Below, piece after piece: positions 10,081 to 22,800 of a DNA stretch of 64,000 bases. Origin of the DNA: Macropodus opercularis (lineage: Eukaryota > Chordata > Actinopteri > Anabantiformes > Osphronemidae); NCBI GenBank assembly GCA_030770545.1, contig CM061106.1, positions 1,932,001 to 1,996,000 on the forward strand, in the 5' to 3' direction. The notes under the pieces were generated by a model. The model worked only from the letters and a program-made list of their open reading frames with translations, ran no database searches and was not told where the DNA came from. The number at the start of each line of letters is the position of its first letter. The first letter of the stretch is position 1. The position numbers were made by a program, and so were the translations under genes.

Positions 10081-11689
10081 TTAATTCTACGCTTGCTGTC
10101 TGACACTCACCTGACATCATGACAACAAATACTGCTTCATGTTTGACAGGACGCAACACGAGCAGCCTTGTGTCTGTGGAGGGAGGCAGCTGGGTTCACA
10201 CGTTAACGTCTCACATTTGAAGTGGAGGCAGAGCAGCTACGGCCTCCAGCTGCAGCCTACTACCAAGTTTAAGGTATAAATAAATACAACACGTACAACG
10301 CAGACGCACCTTTAACACAAAGCTACTGACCCACAATGAGAGAACCTGAATAATGACTTTAACTGTAGAGCTGGAACATGGCAGTTTACTACGTAGCCTA
10401 TTTCAGTGATTAACGCTGCTGACATCACATTACACTTTATATTCGCTCAGATCCACACACGCCTACATCAGTTCAGTCGTACTTGATGATGTCTTCCATG
10501 ACAAAAAGAAGCTTTTCCCTAAACAAAGACGTCCCATTGTTCCTCAACTCGTCTGTTCCATGTCCTGTGTTGCTGTGTTTCCATCGCATCCAGGAGATGT
10601 GCTGAGCAAACACAACCATTAGATGGAACAACCAGGCCAGGAGCTGCTGCAAACTGGACCTGCTCTACAACAGCCACTACATCTGGTTGACGCTGCTGCA
10701 AACCTGAACTGTAACCACTGCTTAATGTAGTGAAATGTTACACGAACAGCTTCTACTGTTCACAGGAGATCAACACCACAAACGCTGAAGTGGTGAGTGA
10801 TGAGTCGGATCCTTGAGCTGCTCTGCAACACAAATTAGGTTTTTCATATTCAGCAGCTGTTTGCATCAAGCTACGGCCCAGAGCCAGTTGAAATTATGAT
10901 GAACGGAAAACAAATCATGTCCATTCAGCTCGTACAACCCTGAGCATGAATCTGTTTTCTCTAGTTGAACATCATTAGTGCTTATTTCTTTGTTTCCTAG
11001 TAGAAACTTCTTAATTAGTCATTTATTGCTCTTTGTTTACACTGAAATTTGTATTTGTTCTTTATTCATGTTAAAGTAAATTTATTCTCGTTCGATTAGG
11101 GAAACGTCACATGTTGAATATCACACTCACACGAATGTTACACAACTTGGGACTGTGTCACTAACTCACTGTCAGTATTAATGTTACCAGTAAAGCACAA
11201 CTTTTAATCCTATGAATGAGAGTTTGACAGTTTCACTAATGGGGGCACGTTTCCTTTAATGGTCCAGCTTCCTTCCACTCAGACACCAGGCAATAAATGG
11301 CAGTTTCTGTGTTTTGGATGCCTGTTGTTGCTCCTTTCTTGACAGTAGATGGCATCTGTTCCAACACAGCATGTTCTGTGGCTTCTGAATAATGTTCTCT
11401 CACTGCTCCAGAGAACTTTCAGCTGCAGAAGTCATTTCTATGTACATGTGGAGATTTTTAAGGCCAAATCCGTTTCCATGGCACTTTTTGATATCTTCAG
11501 TGATCAAGCTTTACAAGATAATGAAAACCTACTGAAATGAATGGAAGAGTTTTTACTCAGTCCTCTTTCATAATGAATAACTTCAGCTTAATTTAAGATA
11601 CAGATGCCATTAAAACTATGAAATATTCTACAAACCCTCAGTTTTCACAGTGTGAAGCTTTTAGTTTTGTTAAGTTTTTGGTGGAATTT
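10081..11689. other. No gene recognised
   Basis: Intergenic sequence. The short open frames (for example 11349-11540) have no domain or splice context. Confidence 0.4.
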
Positions 11690-12780
11690 GAGGTTGTTGA
11701 CGCATCGTCTACCTGCTGCATCGCGTCCTGTCTCGTCTGGAAGTGCTGTGAGGCTCATGCTCTTCATGGTTTCTCCCGTGCTTTCATCACCATCCAGCCA
11801 TCACTGCTGAGGGGAAAGCTGGAGGTGGTGCGAGTGGACCAACATCTCGCTGCCTGGACCATCGACTACCTCACTGAATGGCCAGTTTGTGAGGCTGCGT
11901 GACTTTATGTCAGAGGTGGTGTCTGCAGCACGGAGCAGCTCAAGGGACGGTGCTTTCCCCTTTCTGTTCACCCTGGACACGTCTGACTTCAGGTCTCACT
12001 CCTACCACTGTCACCTGCAGAAGCTCTCAGACAACGTCACTGTTGGACGTGTATCCAGAGAGAACGAGTTGGAATAAAGGAGGGTCATCACTGACTTTGT
12101 GACCTGGTGAGAGGAAAACTACCAGTAAAACAAAGCAGTAGGTGCTTGACTTCAGACGACTCCACCACACGCTGGTGAGCATCCAGGGCTCAGTCACCTT
12201 TAAATACCTCGATGTTCACCTCAACAGAAAACTGGACTGGACTGATAATACAGACGCTCTGTGCAGGAAGAGCCAAAGTGGCTCCACCTGCTGAGCAGAC
12301 TGACTCTGTGTGAGGGAGCGTTTACAGACATTCTGTGACTCTGTGGTGGCCTCAGCAGTTCTCTACGCTGTTGTGTGCTGGGCAGGAAGAGACTTAACAA
12401 GCTGGTTAAGGAGCTGGTTCTGTCCTGGGCTGCACACGGACACTATGGAGGAGGCAGCAGACAGAAGGAAGCTGGTAACTGTCCTCCATCATGGATGGTC
12501 CCTCCCCCCCTGCACCAGGCTGTAGAGGCTCTGAGCAGCACCTTCAGCAGACTGTTACCCCCCCGGTGTAGGACAGAGAGCTAACGTCATTCATTCCTCC
12601 CACAACACAACACTGAGTGATGGATACGTGTAGCTCACAGTTTTCTTTGTTCTTTCAGTACAGACTTGTTACAACTGTTATTCTTTGTCCTGTGGATCCT
12701 GCACATTGTATCTACTGCTACTAACAGAAATGTCCACACTGTGGGATCAATAAAATCATATCCATTTATTTATTTATCTG
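11690..12780 (+). pseudogene. Decayed LINE reverse transcriptase and 3' tail
   Basis: The plus strand carries the C-terminal half of a fish L2-like LINE RT. It shows AQGTVLSPF near 11940, a decayed catalytic block (LSDNVTVGRV in place of an SDD-type motif) near 12030, and YAVVCWAG near 12370. A KRLNKLVKELVLSWA end and a GGATCAATAAAATCATATCC tail near 12745 follow. Frameshifts and the lost catalytic aspartate show it is dead. It belongs to the same broad family as the copies at 1472-3350 and 56090-56660. Confidence 0.8.
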
Positions 12781-13329
12781 TATCCTGTTCATGCTCCTTA
12801 TTGAGAATCACTGCTATGCCATAAGAAATTCAAAAGCTTTGATAAGCTCAAAATTCCTTTCTGAGTTTTGCTCCAAAGGTTCTGACATGGACCATAAACG
12901 TGCAGGTCGTTGTAACAGGCGTTTGAACAGCGAGTGGAGACTGACCCTCTGTAAATACTGTCACAGAACCTGTAGTTAAGTACAGACAACGATTTCAGAG
13001 AACAAATGGCTCCACATAGCAGAGAACGAGGTCGTCACTGTGATCTGTAGTGTTCACGTTTGTATTTTTCTCCATGACTCAAAAATCTAAGCCTCCTGAT
13101 ATAAAATTTGTGGAGATTCTTTGATTCCAGAAGGAGTCGATGAGTTGTGATTCAGGAGCTGCCCATGCCTGAAAATTATAAACCAACTCCCAACGAGAAA
13201 CGTTTTAGGACTTTGAAACATACCTTTACAGTAGCTGTGGACACTAGACTGAATAGAGCCTCACATGGACTTGACTGAAACACTTTACATCAGTTTAATT
13301 TCAACAAGCTCATGGTGATATTCATTAAA
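12781..13329. other. No gene recognised
   Basis: No supported exon or repeat boundary was seen. Confidence 0.4.
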
Positions 13330-13790
13330 CCACAATAATATGAGCAACAATCTGCATAAAACTAAGCCTGGTGATGATTATGATGAACTATTATGATAAA
13401 ATACATACATAAACACGTGGCAAATCTATTTAATGCAGGCTAACTAGAATAATAAACACATTTGCAGAAAACAATAGAACAGGCTGCTAAACTAAAAGAT
13501 GAGTCATTAGAACCAACTTCTCCTGGACGTTAACCTGCTCTGGACCAGGATCAGTTCACAGGATAAATCTCCATAATTAAATTCAGTTTCCTTCAAACAG
13601 TCTTTTGTCCAACTGAGTCTGGGCTAAATTAATCCAGGATAAGTGTTTAATCACAACACAGAATAAATCTCCATGGTAACTAAACTGGGTTTAACCTGCT
13701 TTGTGTGCAACCAAATCAAGGATAAATTCAACCAGGATATGTGGAAAATCTTGACTTAACACTTGATTTTGGTTTTTGTCCTTCACAGTC
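13330..13790. repeat. Unclassified interspersed repeat, copy 1
   Basis: Shares a run of recognisable blocks with 44180-44630: TTAGAACCAACTT, AATAAATCTCCAT (twice), AGTGTTTAATCACAAC and ATCTCCATGGTAAC, in the same order. It has no coding capacity. A MITE or SINE-like origin is possible, but no termini were defined. Confidence 0.6.
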
Positions 13791-15817
13791 ACATCATCAG
13801 TTGTTTTCAGCAGGATTCTAAGCCAACAGTTCTCCTTCACCCTGTGATCCTGAAACTACGTACAAACACACTGAAAGCCCATCAGAGAAAACTACACATC
13901 TGCACAATGGAATTTCTAACTGACACTAGAGCCACATGTTGTTTTAACTGACACATGCAGGCAGGATCACATCTCCCTGATTTTCATCCTCTCTTCACTG
14001 GCTGCTCCTGAACTAGAATAACAAGAATAGAATTGATTTTTTACTTGCTTTAACAGTAAACATACAAAAAGCTGAATGATGAGCTGAGCTCTTTACAGAC
14101 TCAACTAATTGCTGTTCACCTTCTCGTTGTTTTCTGAGGATTCTTATGGCAACTGGAGCTGATGGATCTGAATATGTGTTGATGTGATTGGTTGGCAGAT
14201 GCTGTGACCTTTTTAAGGGGACTGTATTAAAGTGACGGCATAGTGATGGTTAGTCCATTATTAATTAGTTCCACGTCGACCTGTCTCCACGTCCATGACT
14301 GGACTTCTTCTATTCCAGTGTGTGATTCAGCAGCAGAAGCAAACTCTTCTGGTCTGTAACAAGCTTGTTTGCGAATCCAATAATGAAATCAGAGTTTTTA
14401 TCTCTTAAAGCTTTGCAGCAAATCTATAGAACATATTTTTATGAACTTGCTTCCTAAAAATCATAGTGTCCTTCAAGTTGTCAGGCTGGAGCCGCACGTC
14501 AGGCTTGATTCAAAAGGATGATGTGTCTGTCGAGATTCTCATCATCCAGGTGAAGTTGTCTGAAGGTTGAGTCATGACAACTGGATTTTTCCATTTAGTA
14601 GAAACGTTTCTCCATCGGTCCAGGAAGCTTCTTCAGTCTGAAGGAAATTGGTTCAGACCACAGATGGATCCTCCAGGTAGGTTAACTCTATCAAAATGGA
14701 GCCTTAAGGTGAACTAACAACGTGAACCGTGAGAAACGTGAGGAGACTTGGAATAACAAGATGTTGTGTAACGGTTTGATTCCTTCCCCTACATTTGCTG
14801 ATCTTCATAAATATTTAGCTTTGACTTATATCTTAACTTTCTACTTACTTTTCTTGAGTGTGTTGAAAGGTTTAAACAGGAGAGAATGATTCAATGTAAA
14901 CTTGTTTTCAACGTGTGTTGAATCCCCACCATGACATGTGTCAGTGTAGTTGACCAGTACACCAGTAGACAGTTGTCTTTCCCCATAGCAGCTGTTGCCT
15001 AAACATCTCGTCCGTGAGGCGCCGGCTCATCGTTTAACTGTGTAACGACTCAGCCTGAGAACTGGAAGTCAGTCAATCCTCTGAGTCCCACACACGTTGG
15101 ATTGAGTCCTCACTGACAAGTACAGAAGGAAAGAAAGACTTGGACAACTCTGGCGCGTTTATTTTAGAAAGGTTCACTCTCACTGACACTAAATTCTTTA
15201 GTCAGCAGCTCAAAGATCCTGATCTTCTAGTTGACTTCTGTTCAGTCTGAAGAGAAACTTGGAAGGTTCCACAGGTTTCCCACTAAGAGCAGGCTGCACC
15301 GTCCATATGACGCCGTCTGCTGGGGACTGTGGCCCTAAGGAATGGATCCTCTCCAGCTGGTTTCCACTGCTGCTTCACCAAGCTGGTGTGAATGAGAGGC
15401 CAGTCATACATACTGTGAGTTCACTTACGAGGCAACACTGGACGCGTTCCTCACTACATGAACCTTCGTGTGCTGTAATGTCCCATCATGGATTTGGCTT
15501 CACTGAGCCACAGCATCAAGTGGTTCACATTCGGTTCTAGACTGAAAACCACTCGCACGTACGAGTGAACGTCACCTCATTGAAAACAGACGGTGACGAA
15601 AACACGGTGGATTTCCCAATAAAGGCCGTCGACAGTTCCCACGGTGATGTCTGGTCCAGTCCTGGTGGTCTGTGCTGAGGCCAGTGGACCGTTAAGCAGC
15701 GCAGATGAGTGAGTCTGTGGCTTCAGTTGAATGTGAAGATGATTGTGCAGCTCATATCAACTGATGGTCTGACCAGCTCTGCTCAGATGCAAGTTTCACT
15801 TCCTGCCTTACGGCTCA

Positions 15818-15818
<1 letters not shown>
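13791..15818. other. No gene recognised
   Basis: No supported feature. The open frame at 15259-15540 has no recognisable domain. Confidence 0.4.

Positions 15819-15857
<39 letters not shown>
15819..15857 (+). repeat. (CA)n microsatellite
   Basis: About 38 bp of uninterrupted CA dinucleotides lie downstream of the lectin receptor gene. Confidence 0.95.
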
Positions 15858-15859
<2 letters not shown>

Positions 15860-16031
15860 AGGCGTTCTCACACTGCAGCTGTGTTGTTGGTTCTGTGTTT
15901 AAGCGCTACTGTTCTCTGTAGATGTCAGGGCTCCTGCTTCTCATCACCGGACTCACCTGCTGGGATGTGAAGGTCGACTGAAGTCAAGTCAAGGTTTACT
16001 CCTCCCACAGCCAACAAACGGCTCATGAGCA

Positions 16032-16051
16032 TTTATTCAGTCGTGTTTATT
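16032..16051 (-). terminator. Polyadenylation signals of the lectin receptor gene
   Basis: Two AATAAA-type hexamers on the minus strand (16037-16032 and 16051-16046) lie about 40-50 bp past the stop codon at 16088. Confidence 0.55.
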
Positions 16052-16087
16052 TAATAGGCGTCATGTCAACACTACACACGTTTGTCA

Positions 16088-17875
16088 TCAGGTAACAATG
16101 TCAATCGGTTTCTCACACATCCAGTTTCTGGTAGTTAAGTAATATCCACTTATCCATCTCCCATCTCCATCACAGTAAACTACATCACACCAACCATTGC
16201 AAGCTTCAATTCTTCCTGTCGAACTGAACCTGTGGGACAAATAAACGATTTTAAATCCTGCATATTTACACACCGTCTTTTGAAATGTTTTCATTTATCC
16301 TGTTTTTGAACCTTGAGCTGAAAAGCGTCATGAGAATAAAAATAACGACAACAAGGGAAAGTGACATAGAAATAAAAGTGTCTCACGTCTGTGTCAGTGC
16401 TGATCCGTCCACCCAGGTCCACTTTGGTCCTGTTTGGGTCCGTTCTCCCTTCAGACCGATCCAGAACTCTACATTAACACTCAGGCTGGTGACAAAGTCC
16501 TAAGAGACGACAGGAGACGGTGATCGTTAATAAATTCACACAGTAAAACACAGCAAAACACTAACACAAAAAAAAAACACAGCAACACACTCACCTGCTC
16601 CTCTCGGCTGCTGATCACCACCAGGTCTGATCCTCGGTTCTGACAATCTTTCCTGCTTTCAAACCTACTTTTCTTCTTAGAGGACTTTAAATAAAAACTT
16701 GACCCAAATCTCTTCCATCCTCCAGGACAAAACTTTGCTTCTGTAAACAGTTTCAGACAGTTTCCATCATACATTTTTACATTTGAATATTTATGGTCGT
16801 TACATTAGTTCATTATTCATCATTAGTTACTGTTCACAGCAGGAATCTCCACCTAAAACATCTCCACACTTGTTTAAATCCTCTCACCATTGATCTGATG
16901 CTTCAGCTTCTTCACTTTGTCCAGTAACTCGTTGTGGTTTTCACTCAGCGCTTTGTAACTGACCAGTAACTCGCTGTGGTTGTTGGACCTGCTCTGCAGC
17001 TGCTCATTCTCCAAAGTCACTAAAACATCTGCTCAGAAACAAAATGAAGAAGCAGAAACGTCTCATAATCGTTACAGGAGTGAAGCACAGATGAGTTCAG
17101 TTCAAGCACAGCAGGGTTTGAGTGACAGCTGAGTTCACCAGAGGTCAAACCCTCTTCATGCAAACACACTGGAATCACTTCTGTCCAGATCAGAGTCAGC
17201 GAGAAAACGAGGCGTCACCTCCAGGGACTGAGAGGCTTCACCTGCTGGAGATCAGCTGTTACTGCCACTGTCTGTCCTCTGGACAAACTCACCCACAGAA
17301 ACATCACATGGATCTGAGACTGAAGCTCATGTTCTGACTCTACAGCCTCAATAAAAGCCGACTTTCAGTCTGTCTTACACATGACGTGGACTGATCACTG
17401 TTAGGTTGTTTCTGTTTTACTTTGAAAGTCCACTAGGCCTCTTCCTGTTCAGTGGGGACTGTTCTGGTCCCAGTCCTCAGCTCCACAGCTGTTTGCTGAG
17501 CCTCCACACACACGTTCCAACAGTAACAGACTCCATTCATCAGCCTGATGCTTAGACCTGACGTAACTTCCTGCTATGAGCAGCTCAAAGTGGACCAGAT
17601 ACTCACAGCGAGTGATGAACCCGGCCAGAATCAGCAGATACAGAACAGCCAGAGACGCCGTGAAAGCTCTCAAGCAGCTTCTTTTGACCTGTGAACGCTT
17701 CGTCTCCCTGGTCGGTTCTACAGAGACCAAACACACACAGGTACCACTGAGAAACTCTTCTGGACCAGCAGCAGCTCACCACAACTTTTCTTCATGTTCA
17801 TGTTCATGTTCTCCATGTTGAACACTCACCAGCTGGTTCTGAGCCAACGTCATGGTCCCGTTTTCCTTCCTCCAT
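16088..17875 (-). CDS. C-type-lectin-like type II membrane receptor
   Basis: The six-exon model reads 17875-17830, 17717-17607, 17019-16888, 16740-16595, 16499-16387 and 16229-16088. All junctions are GT/AG and the phases agree, giving 229 residues. Residues 1-30 are a short cytoplasmic tail. Residues 31-51 are one transmembrane helix (LRAFTASLAVLYLLILAGF), so the protein is type II with its C-terminus outside. A coiled stalk with two NHSELL/NHNELL-like repeats covers 53-97. The C-type lectin domain (about 101-223) starts FCPGGWKRFGSSFY, has the WIGL motif and ends NWMCEK. The usual EPN/QPD and WND calcium-sugar motifs are absent; that region is cysteine- and tyrosine-rich instead. This suggests a protein ligand, as in NK-type receptors, but no ligand can be named. 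No canonical ITIM is present in the tail. Confidence 0.9.
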
Positions 17876-18443
17876 GTTGAGGAGCTAAAGAGCTGAAACC
17901 TGACGGAGCCTCTCTGTGACCAGGCTCCACCGTCTGAGGCAGGAAGCTACACTACAGAGACTTTACACTCTGGACCGGCCTCAGTCACATCAGTCAGATC
18001 CGTCTTCCTCTTCTAAATGAACACAGCAGGTAAAAGTAGATGACGTGTTTGTCACAGGAAGAGAGATGTGTGAATTTCTAGATATTTATAGTTTCTCTGT
18101 TTCTGAGCAAGAAACAAACTCTGGTTTGTCTTTTCTTTGTTTGTGACTGAACTGAACCAATTTATGTTGCATCAGTGTTGAGCCTTCAGAACCGTTTAGT
18201 CAGACTGGGCCACGTTCATCTGTTGCTCTGCAGCGGTTCTGATGCAACCAGAGCAGACGCTTGGTTCACACTTTCTCAGAGCCACAGAGTCCTAACGGAC
18301 ACGTTGTTGACTGGGTCCCAGCCTGCAGCTCGGCCCGGTCCTGGAGTTCTGAGGTGAGCACTTAGACTTTAGGTCAGAGCCGCTCATCTGGTCTCAACTT
18401 TCACAAAGCATCACGTTAGTTAGTCTGAGCTGTGGAACCTTAC

Positions 18444-18874
18444 GTCGTACTGACAGGACGATGATCCCCACCAGCAGCAGCAGACACAGAGCTCCCAGAC
18501 ACACGGCTGCTCTCAGAGACGTTCTGTGGACCGGAGGACGGTTCTGAGCGTCTGGTCCTGCAGAGAGAGCAGAAGCAAACGTGGTAATATCACTTTCCTT
18601 TAGGTCTGTAGATGCTCATAGAGGAGAGTTCAGCTTGAAAGGCTCAGTCACAGGACTCCTGCTTCCTGCTGGACTAATGGACTGGAGGCTAAACTAAGTG
18701 GTGTTTGGTGAGACCGTTTTCACCTGACTCAGGAGGCTGTGAACGCGTCTGGTCCTCGGCGAGGTCTGCAACACTCTGGTAGATTTCCACCTCGGCTTCC
18801 TTCCACTCTCCTCCATCCTCCCTGTTGTGTCTCAGTTTTCTGCAATAATCCGGTTTGGCATAAATGTCTGACAT
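18444..18874 (-). CDS. Second N-terminal/transmembrane cassette of a lectin receptor
   Basis: Two exons are seen: 18874-18724 (ATG start, MSDIYAKPDYCRKLRHN…, 50 codons plus one base) and 18557-18444. The second encodes a transmembrane helix (AAVCLGALCLLLLVGIIVL) after a PPVHRTSLR stretch. The MSDIYAKPD start is typical of teleost CD209/ASGR-like lectin receptors. The cassette ends in phase 1, as does exon 2 of the downstream gene, so it can splice in frame to the stalk exon at 17019. It could therefore be an alternative promoter and N-terminus, or the remnant of a tandem paralogue that lost its lectin exons. The tail has tyrosines (DIYAKP, EIYQSV) but not a strict ITIM. Confidence 0.75.
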
Positions 18875-19312
18875 GTTGACAGCAGCTGCTTCACTTCCTG
18901 ATACTGACGATCTGCTGCAGTTACCAACGGAAGAGGATCAGCTGCTTCAAAGGAGACGGAGGAAATAGCAGAGACAAACCTGCTTCTGTTTCATCATCCA
19001 AACCTGTAACTGCTGTGGTTTTATTGACATTTTATCTAATGACTGGATCAAACTGTGAACACGTGACTGAAACTTGAAATTCGACACACTGACCCACAGA
19101 CAGAGCATCAGGAAGGTTCATTCAGCAGAAAGTTATTCTACATTTTATGTCTGCGTATGAATTCATGTGGTTGTTAAGATGACTGACAGAAGCTGAACTA
19201 AATCCTCATCTCAGCCTCTTCCACATCCCAATGAACCAGTTCACTGTGAAACGCTTAAAGCAGCTCAGGATGTAAAAGCATAACTCAGAGTCAGAGCGAT
19301 GATGACGGAGAC
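18875..19312. other. Upstream region of the lectin cassette; no gene
   Basis: Sequence between the MSDIYAKPD start codon and the BEL LTR. A promoter for the cassette is expected here but no clear TATA box or motif was found. Confidence 0.35.
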
Positions 19313-19787
19313 TGTTCTGACTTCTGTACCACAGCTAATAAGTACAAGTAGCGTTTGGGTGAAACAGAGCCCCCTTTCTGTTCGTATGTGGGCAGTAGTT
19401 CTTAACCAGTTGACCTGCAGTGGAGGCAGGAAAGAAAAGTGACTGTCAGCTGCCTACTTTCTTAGGATGTTTGTGCCTTGGACAGTATTTGTCCGTAAGT
19501 ATAAGTTCTTTGTAGATACTGCGAAAAGACATGTTAAACCGTTTATTTGTAATGTTAGCATAGACAAGCTAACTTGTTATGACGCAGTAATATTGTATTG
19601 TATTTATAAGGAGTGTATTATTGCATGTTAATTACTGTTGTTTTCTGTGTTTAGTTTACAGTACGTGAGTACGTGAGTGTGTGAGTAAAGGCAAGAAAAG
19701 TTTACGCCTGGTCTTTATTTAACACTCCTGCTCACATGTCAGCTAACTGTCTAGCTTAGACACGGACGCCTTTGCGAGGACAGTATA
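19313..19787 (+). repeat. BEL 5' LTR
   Basis: Begins TGTTCTGACTTCTGTACCAC and ends GCGAGGACAGTATA. A TATTTATAAGG box near 19598 may serve as a TATA element. The exact 3' boundary is inferred from the end of similarity with the 3' LTR. Confidence 0.85.
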
Positions 19788-19840
19788 GTAAAGGACAACA
19801 GCGCAGCGGGCACAACGCGACGAGGGAAGGCGCAGCGACA

Positions 19841-22800
19841 ATGAGTCTACGGTCGGGCAAGCAGTACAAGCCAGCTCCACAGTCCGGAGGTACTGACGTC
19901 CGTGCGCCGTCGGAGCAGTCCCGTTCGTCGAGGCAGTCAAGCCGACATTCCTCAGCTAGTTCCTCAGCCATCAAGGCTCGCGCTAAAGCGGAAGCTGCAC
20001 GCGCCCAACTAGCATATGCAGAAAAAGAAGCCGACATCATCAAGCAGAAAGCTAACCTTGAAGCTAACCTCCACATTCTTGAAAGCCAGAGAGCTGTTGC
20101 GGCCGCGACAGCTGAAGCGGCTACTTACGAAGATGATGAGAGATGTAATAAGAGCGAACTGAATCAGGATTTATTAGACCTACCCTTCAGCCCAGCTGAG
20201 CGCACTTCAGAATATGTCCATCAACAATCTACAACAGGCTCGGAGGGAAATCCATTCCTGACCGAGGCACATCAATGCTCCAAAGTGTCACATGAGGTAT
20301 GTGAAACGTCTGTGTTTGACGATGCAAAGAATAAAGTTGAAGTAAAAGGAAAAGTTAATGTGAAACCCGAGCAAACAAACGGGGAGTTAAAGAAAACGTT
20401 CTCAGGACCAGCAGGACAGACGTTTTATCCATTAAGGGACTATTCCTATGAGCCACAAGGTGCACACGATGTAACAAAGTACTTAATTCGTAAGGAAATG
20501 TTGAGTGGAGGGCTTATGAAATTTGATGACTCACCAGAAAATTATTGGTCATGGAAAGCATCGTTTCAAGGTGTCACAAAGGACCTTAACCTTTCTGCCA
20601 GGGAAGAGTTAGATTTGATGATTAAGTGGCTTGGTGTGGAATCATCAGGTCAGGCAAAGAGAATTCGGTCAGCGCATGTGTTCAATGCCAGAGCAGCACT
20701 GCTCCTGGTTTGGCAAAGACTAGAAGAGTGTTATGGCTCACCAGAAGTGATTGAACATGCTTTGCTGAAAAAGGTTGAAGAGTTTCCTAAACTGAACAAC
20801 AAGGACAATGTCAAACTAAGAGAATTAGGTGACGTTCTTCAGGAAATCGAGTGTGCTAAAGTGGGTGGCTACCTGCCAGGATTGTCGTATTTGGACACAG
20901 CACGTGGAGTGAATCCAATTGTGGAGAAGTTACCCTATGGTTTGCAGGAGAAATGGATTGTGATTGGATCCAGGTATAAGGAGGAACATCGTGTTGCGTT
21001 CCCCCCTTTTAGTTGCTTTGCTAACTTCATAAGACAACAGGCAAAAGTAAGAAACGACCCTAGTTTCATGCTGACAACTGTCAACAGCCAAAGCACTAAA
21101 ACTGAGAGATATACAAGAAGCAACAGGGTCTCCGTAAATGTGCACAAAACAGAGGTTCCAAAGGACTCTTCAAGTCGCCAGGGTACTTTCAAACAGACAA
21201 GCGAAAGCCCAGACAAGCAATGTCCTATACATAAGAAGCCCCATCCTCTGAAAAAGTGTAGGAGTTTTAGAGCTAAGCCTATAGAGGAGCGGAAGTTATT
21301 CCTAAAGGAGCAACACATTTGTTATAGGTGTTGTGGCTCAACAGAGCATATGGCTAAAGACTGTAGAGTACCAGTTAAGTGTATGGAATGCAAAAGTGAA
21401 AGACACATCTCAGCACTACATCCTGGTCCTCCACCTTTTATAAAAGACAACCAAGAAGAGGAAGAAGATGATGGCGGGGAGATGAATGAAACCTCTACAC
21501 CAGTCACATCGAAATGCACAGAGGTCTGTGGCAATGCGAGTGGGCAGTACTCCTGCTCCAAAATCAGTCCAGTGATAGTGTATCCTGACGGACAAAAAGA
21601 AAAGGCTCAGAGAATGTATGCAGTGCTGGATGAGCAAAGTAACAGGTCACTGGCCAAATCGCAGTTTTTTCACATGTTCAATATTACAACAACAGCAGAT
21701 CCATACACAATCAAAACCTGCTCAGGGACAACCAGAACTACAGGCAGAAGAGCTACAAACTTCGTGATTGAGTCAATAGATGGCAAGGTAAAACTTCCAC
21801 TTCCACACCTAATTGAGTGTGACATGATTCCAGACGACCGAAAAGAAATCCCATCTCCTGAAGTGGCACGTCAGCACCCACACTTGCATCGTGTTGCAGA
21901 CAGAATACCCCCTGTGGATTCAAACACTCCAATCCTGCTGCTTTTAGGTAGAGACATCCTTCAAGTGCACAAGGTACGGGAGCAGATCAATGGACCCCAC
22001 AGTGCTCCTTATGCACAACGGCTGGATTTAGGGTGGGTCATTGTAGGTGATGCATGTTTGGGAACAACACACAAGCCATCGAATGTCAATGTCCTGAAAA
22101 CACATGTCCTCAGTAACGGTCGCAGCTCTTTTCTCAGTCCATGCTTAAACAAACTGCAAGTTAAGGAGATGTTAAACAACACAGCAGCAGATCTTAGTTG
22201 TTCTCCAGTGTTGTGTACTCAAAACAGGAGTATTGGTGGAAGTACAGACTCTCTGGGATGTACAGTGTTTGACAAGACAAAGGATGATGACAAGCCTGCA
22301 CTGTCAGTGGATGATCAAACTTTTCTGGATATAATGGATACGGCAGTGTTTCAAGATGAAGCAAACAGCTGGGTAGCACCTTTACCATTTCGTTCACCCA
22401 GACAACGCCTTCCAAGCAACAGAGAACAGGCAATCAAGCGCCTCAATTCTCTCAGGAAAACGCTGGACAAGAAACCTGAAATGAAAAGGCAGTACGTAGA
22501 GTTCATGCAGAAGATGTTTGACAACGATCATGCAGAACCTGCACCTCCTCTGGAAGAACATAGAGAACACTGGTACTTGCCATCATTCGGTGTATATCAC
22601 CCCCAGAAACCAGATCAACTGAGAGTGGTGTTTGATTCAAGTGCAGAGTATGATGGAGTTTCTCTAAACAAAGTCTTGTTGAGTGGTCCTGATTTGAACA
22701 ACACACTGTTGGGAGTACTACTGCGCTTTAGAAAAGAGCCTGTAGCTTTCACGGCTGATGTTCAACAGATGTTTTATTGTTTTGTAGTGAGAGAAGACCA

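Noticed and set aside
15259..15540. 93-codon open frame
   Set aside because: No domain, no splice context and no codon pattern that sets it apart from the surrounding sequence.
18689..18874. Inhibitory ITIM in the cassette A tail
   Set aside because: The tyrosines occur as DIYAKP and EIYQSV, which lack the required hydrophobic residue two positions before the tyrosine.
19772..19840. Upstream ATG as the BEL polyprotein start
   Set aside because: It lies within the 5' LTR, upstream of where genomic RNA priming must occur; the ATG at 19841 is the better start.
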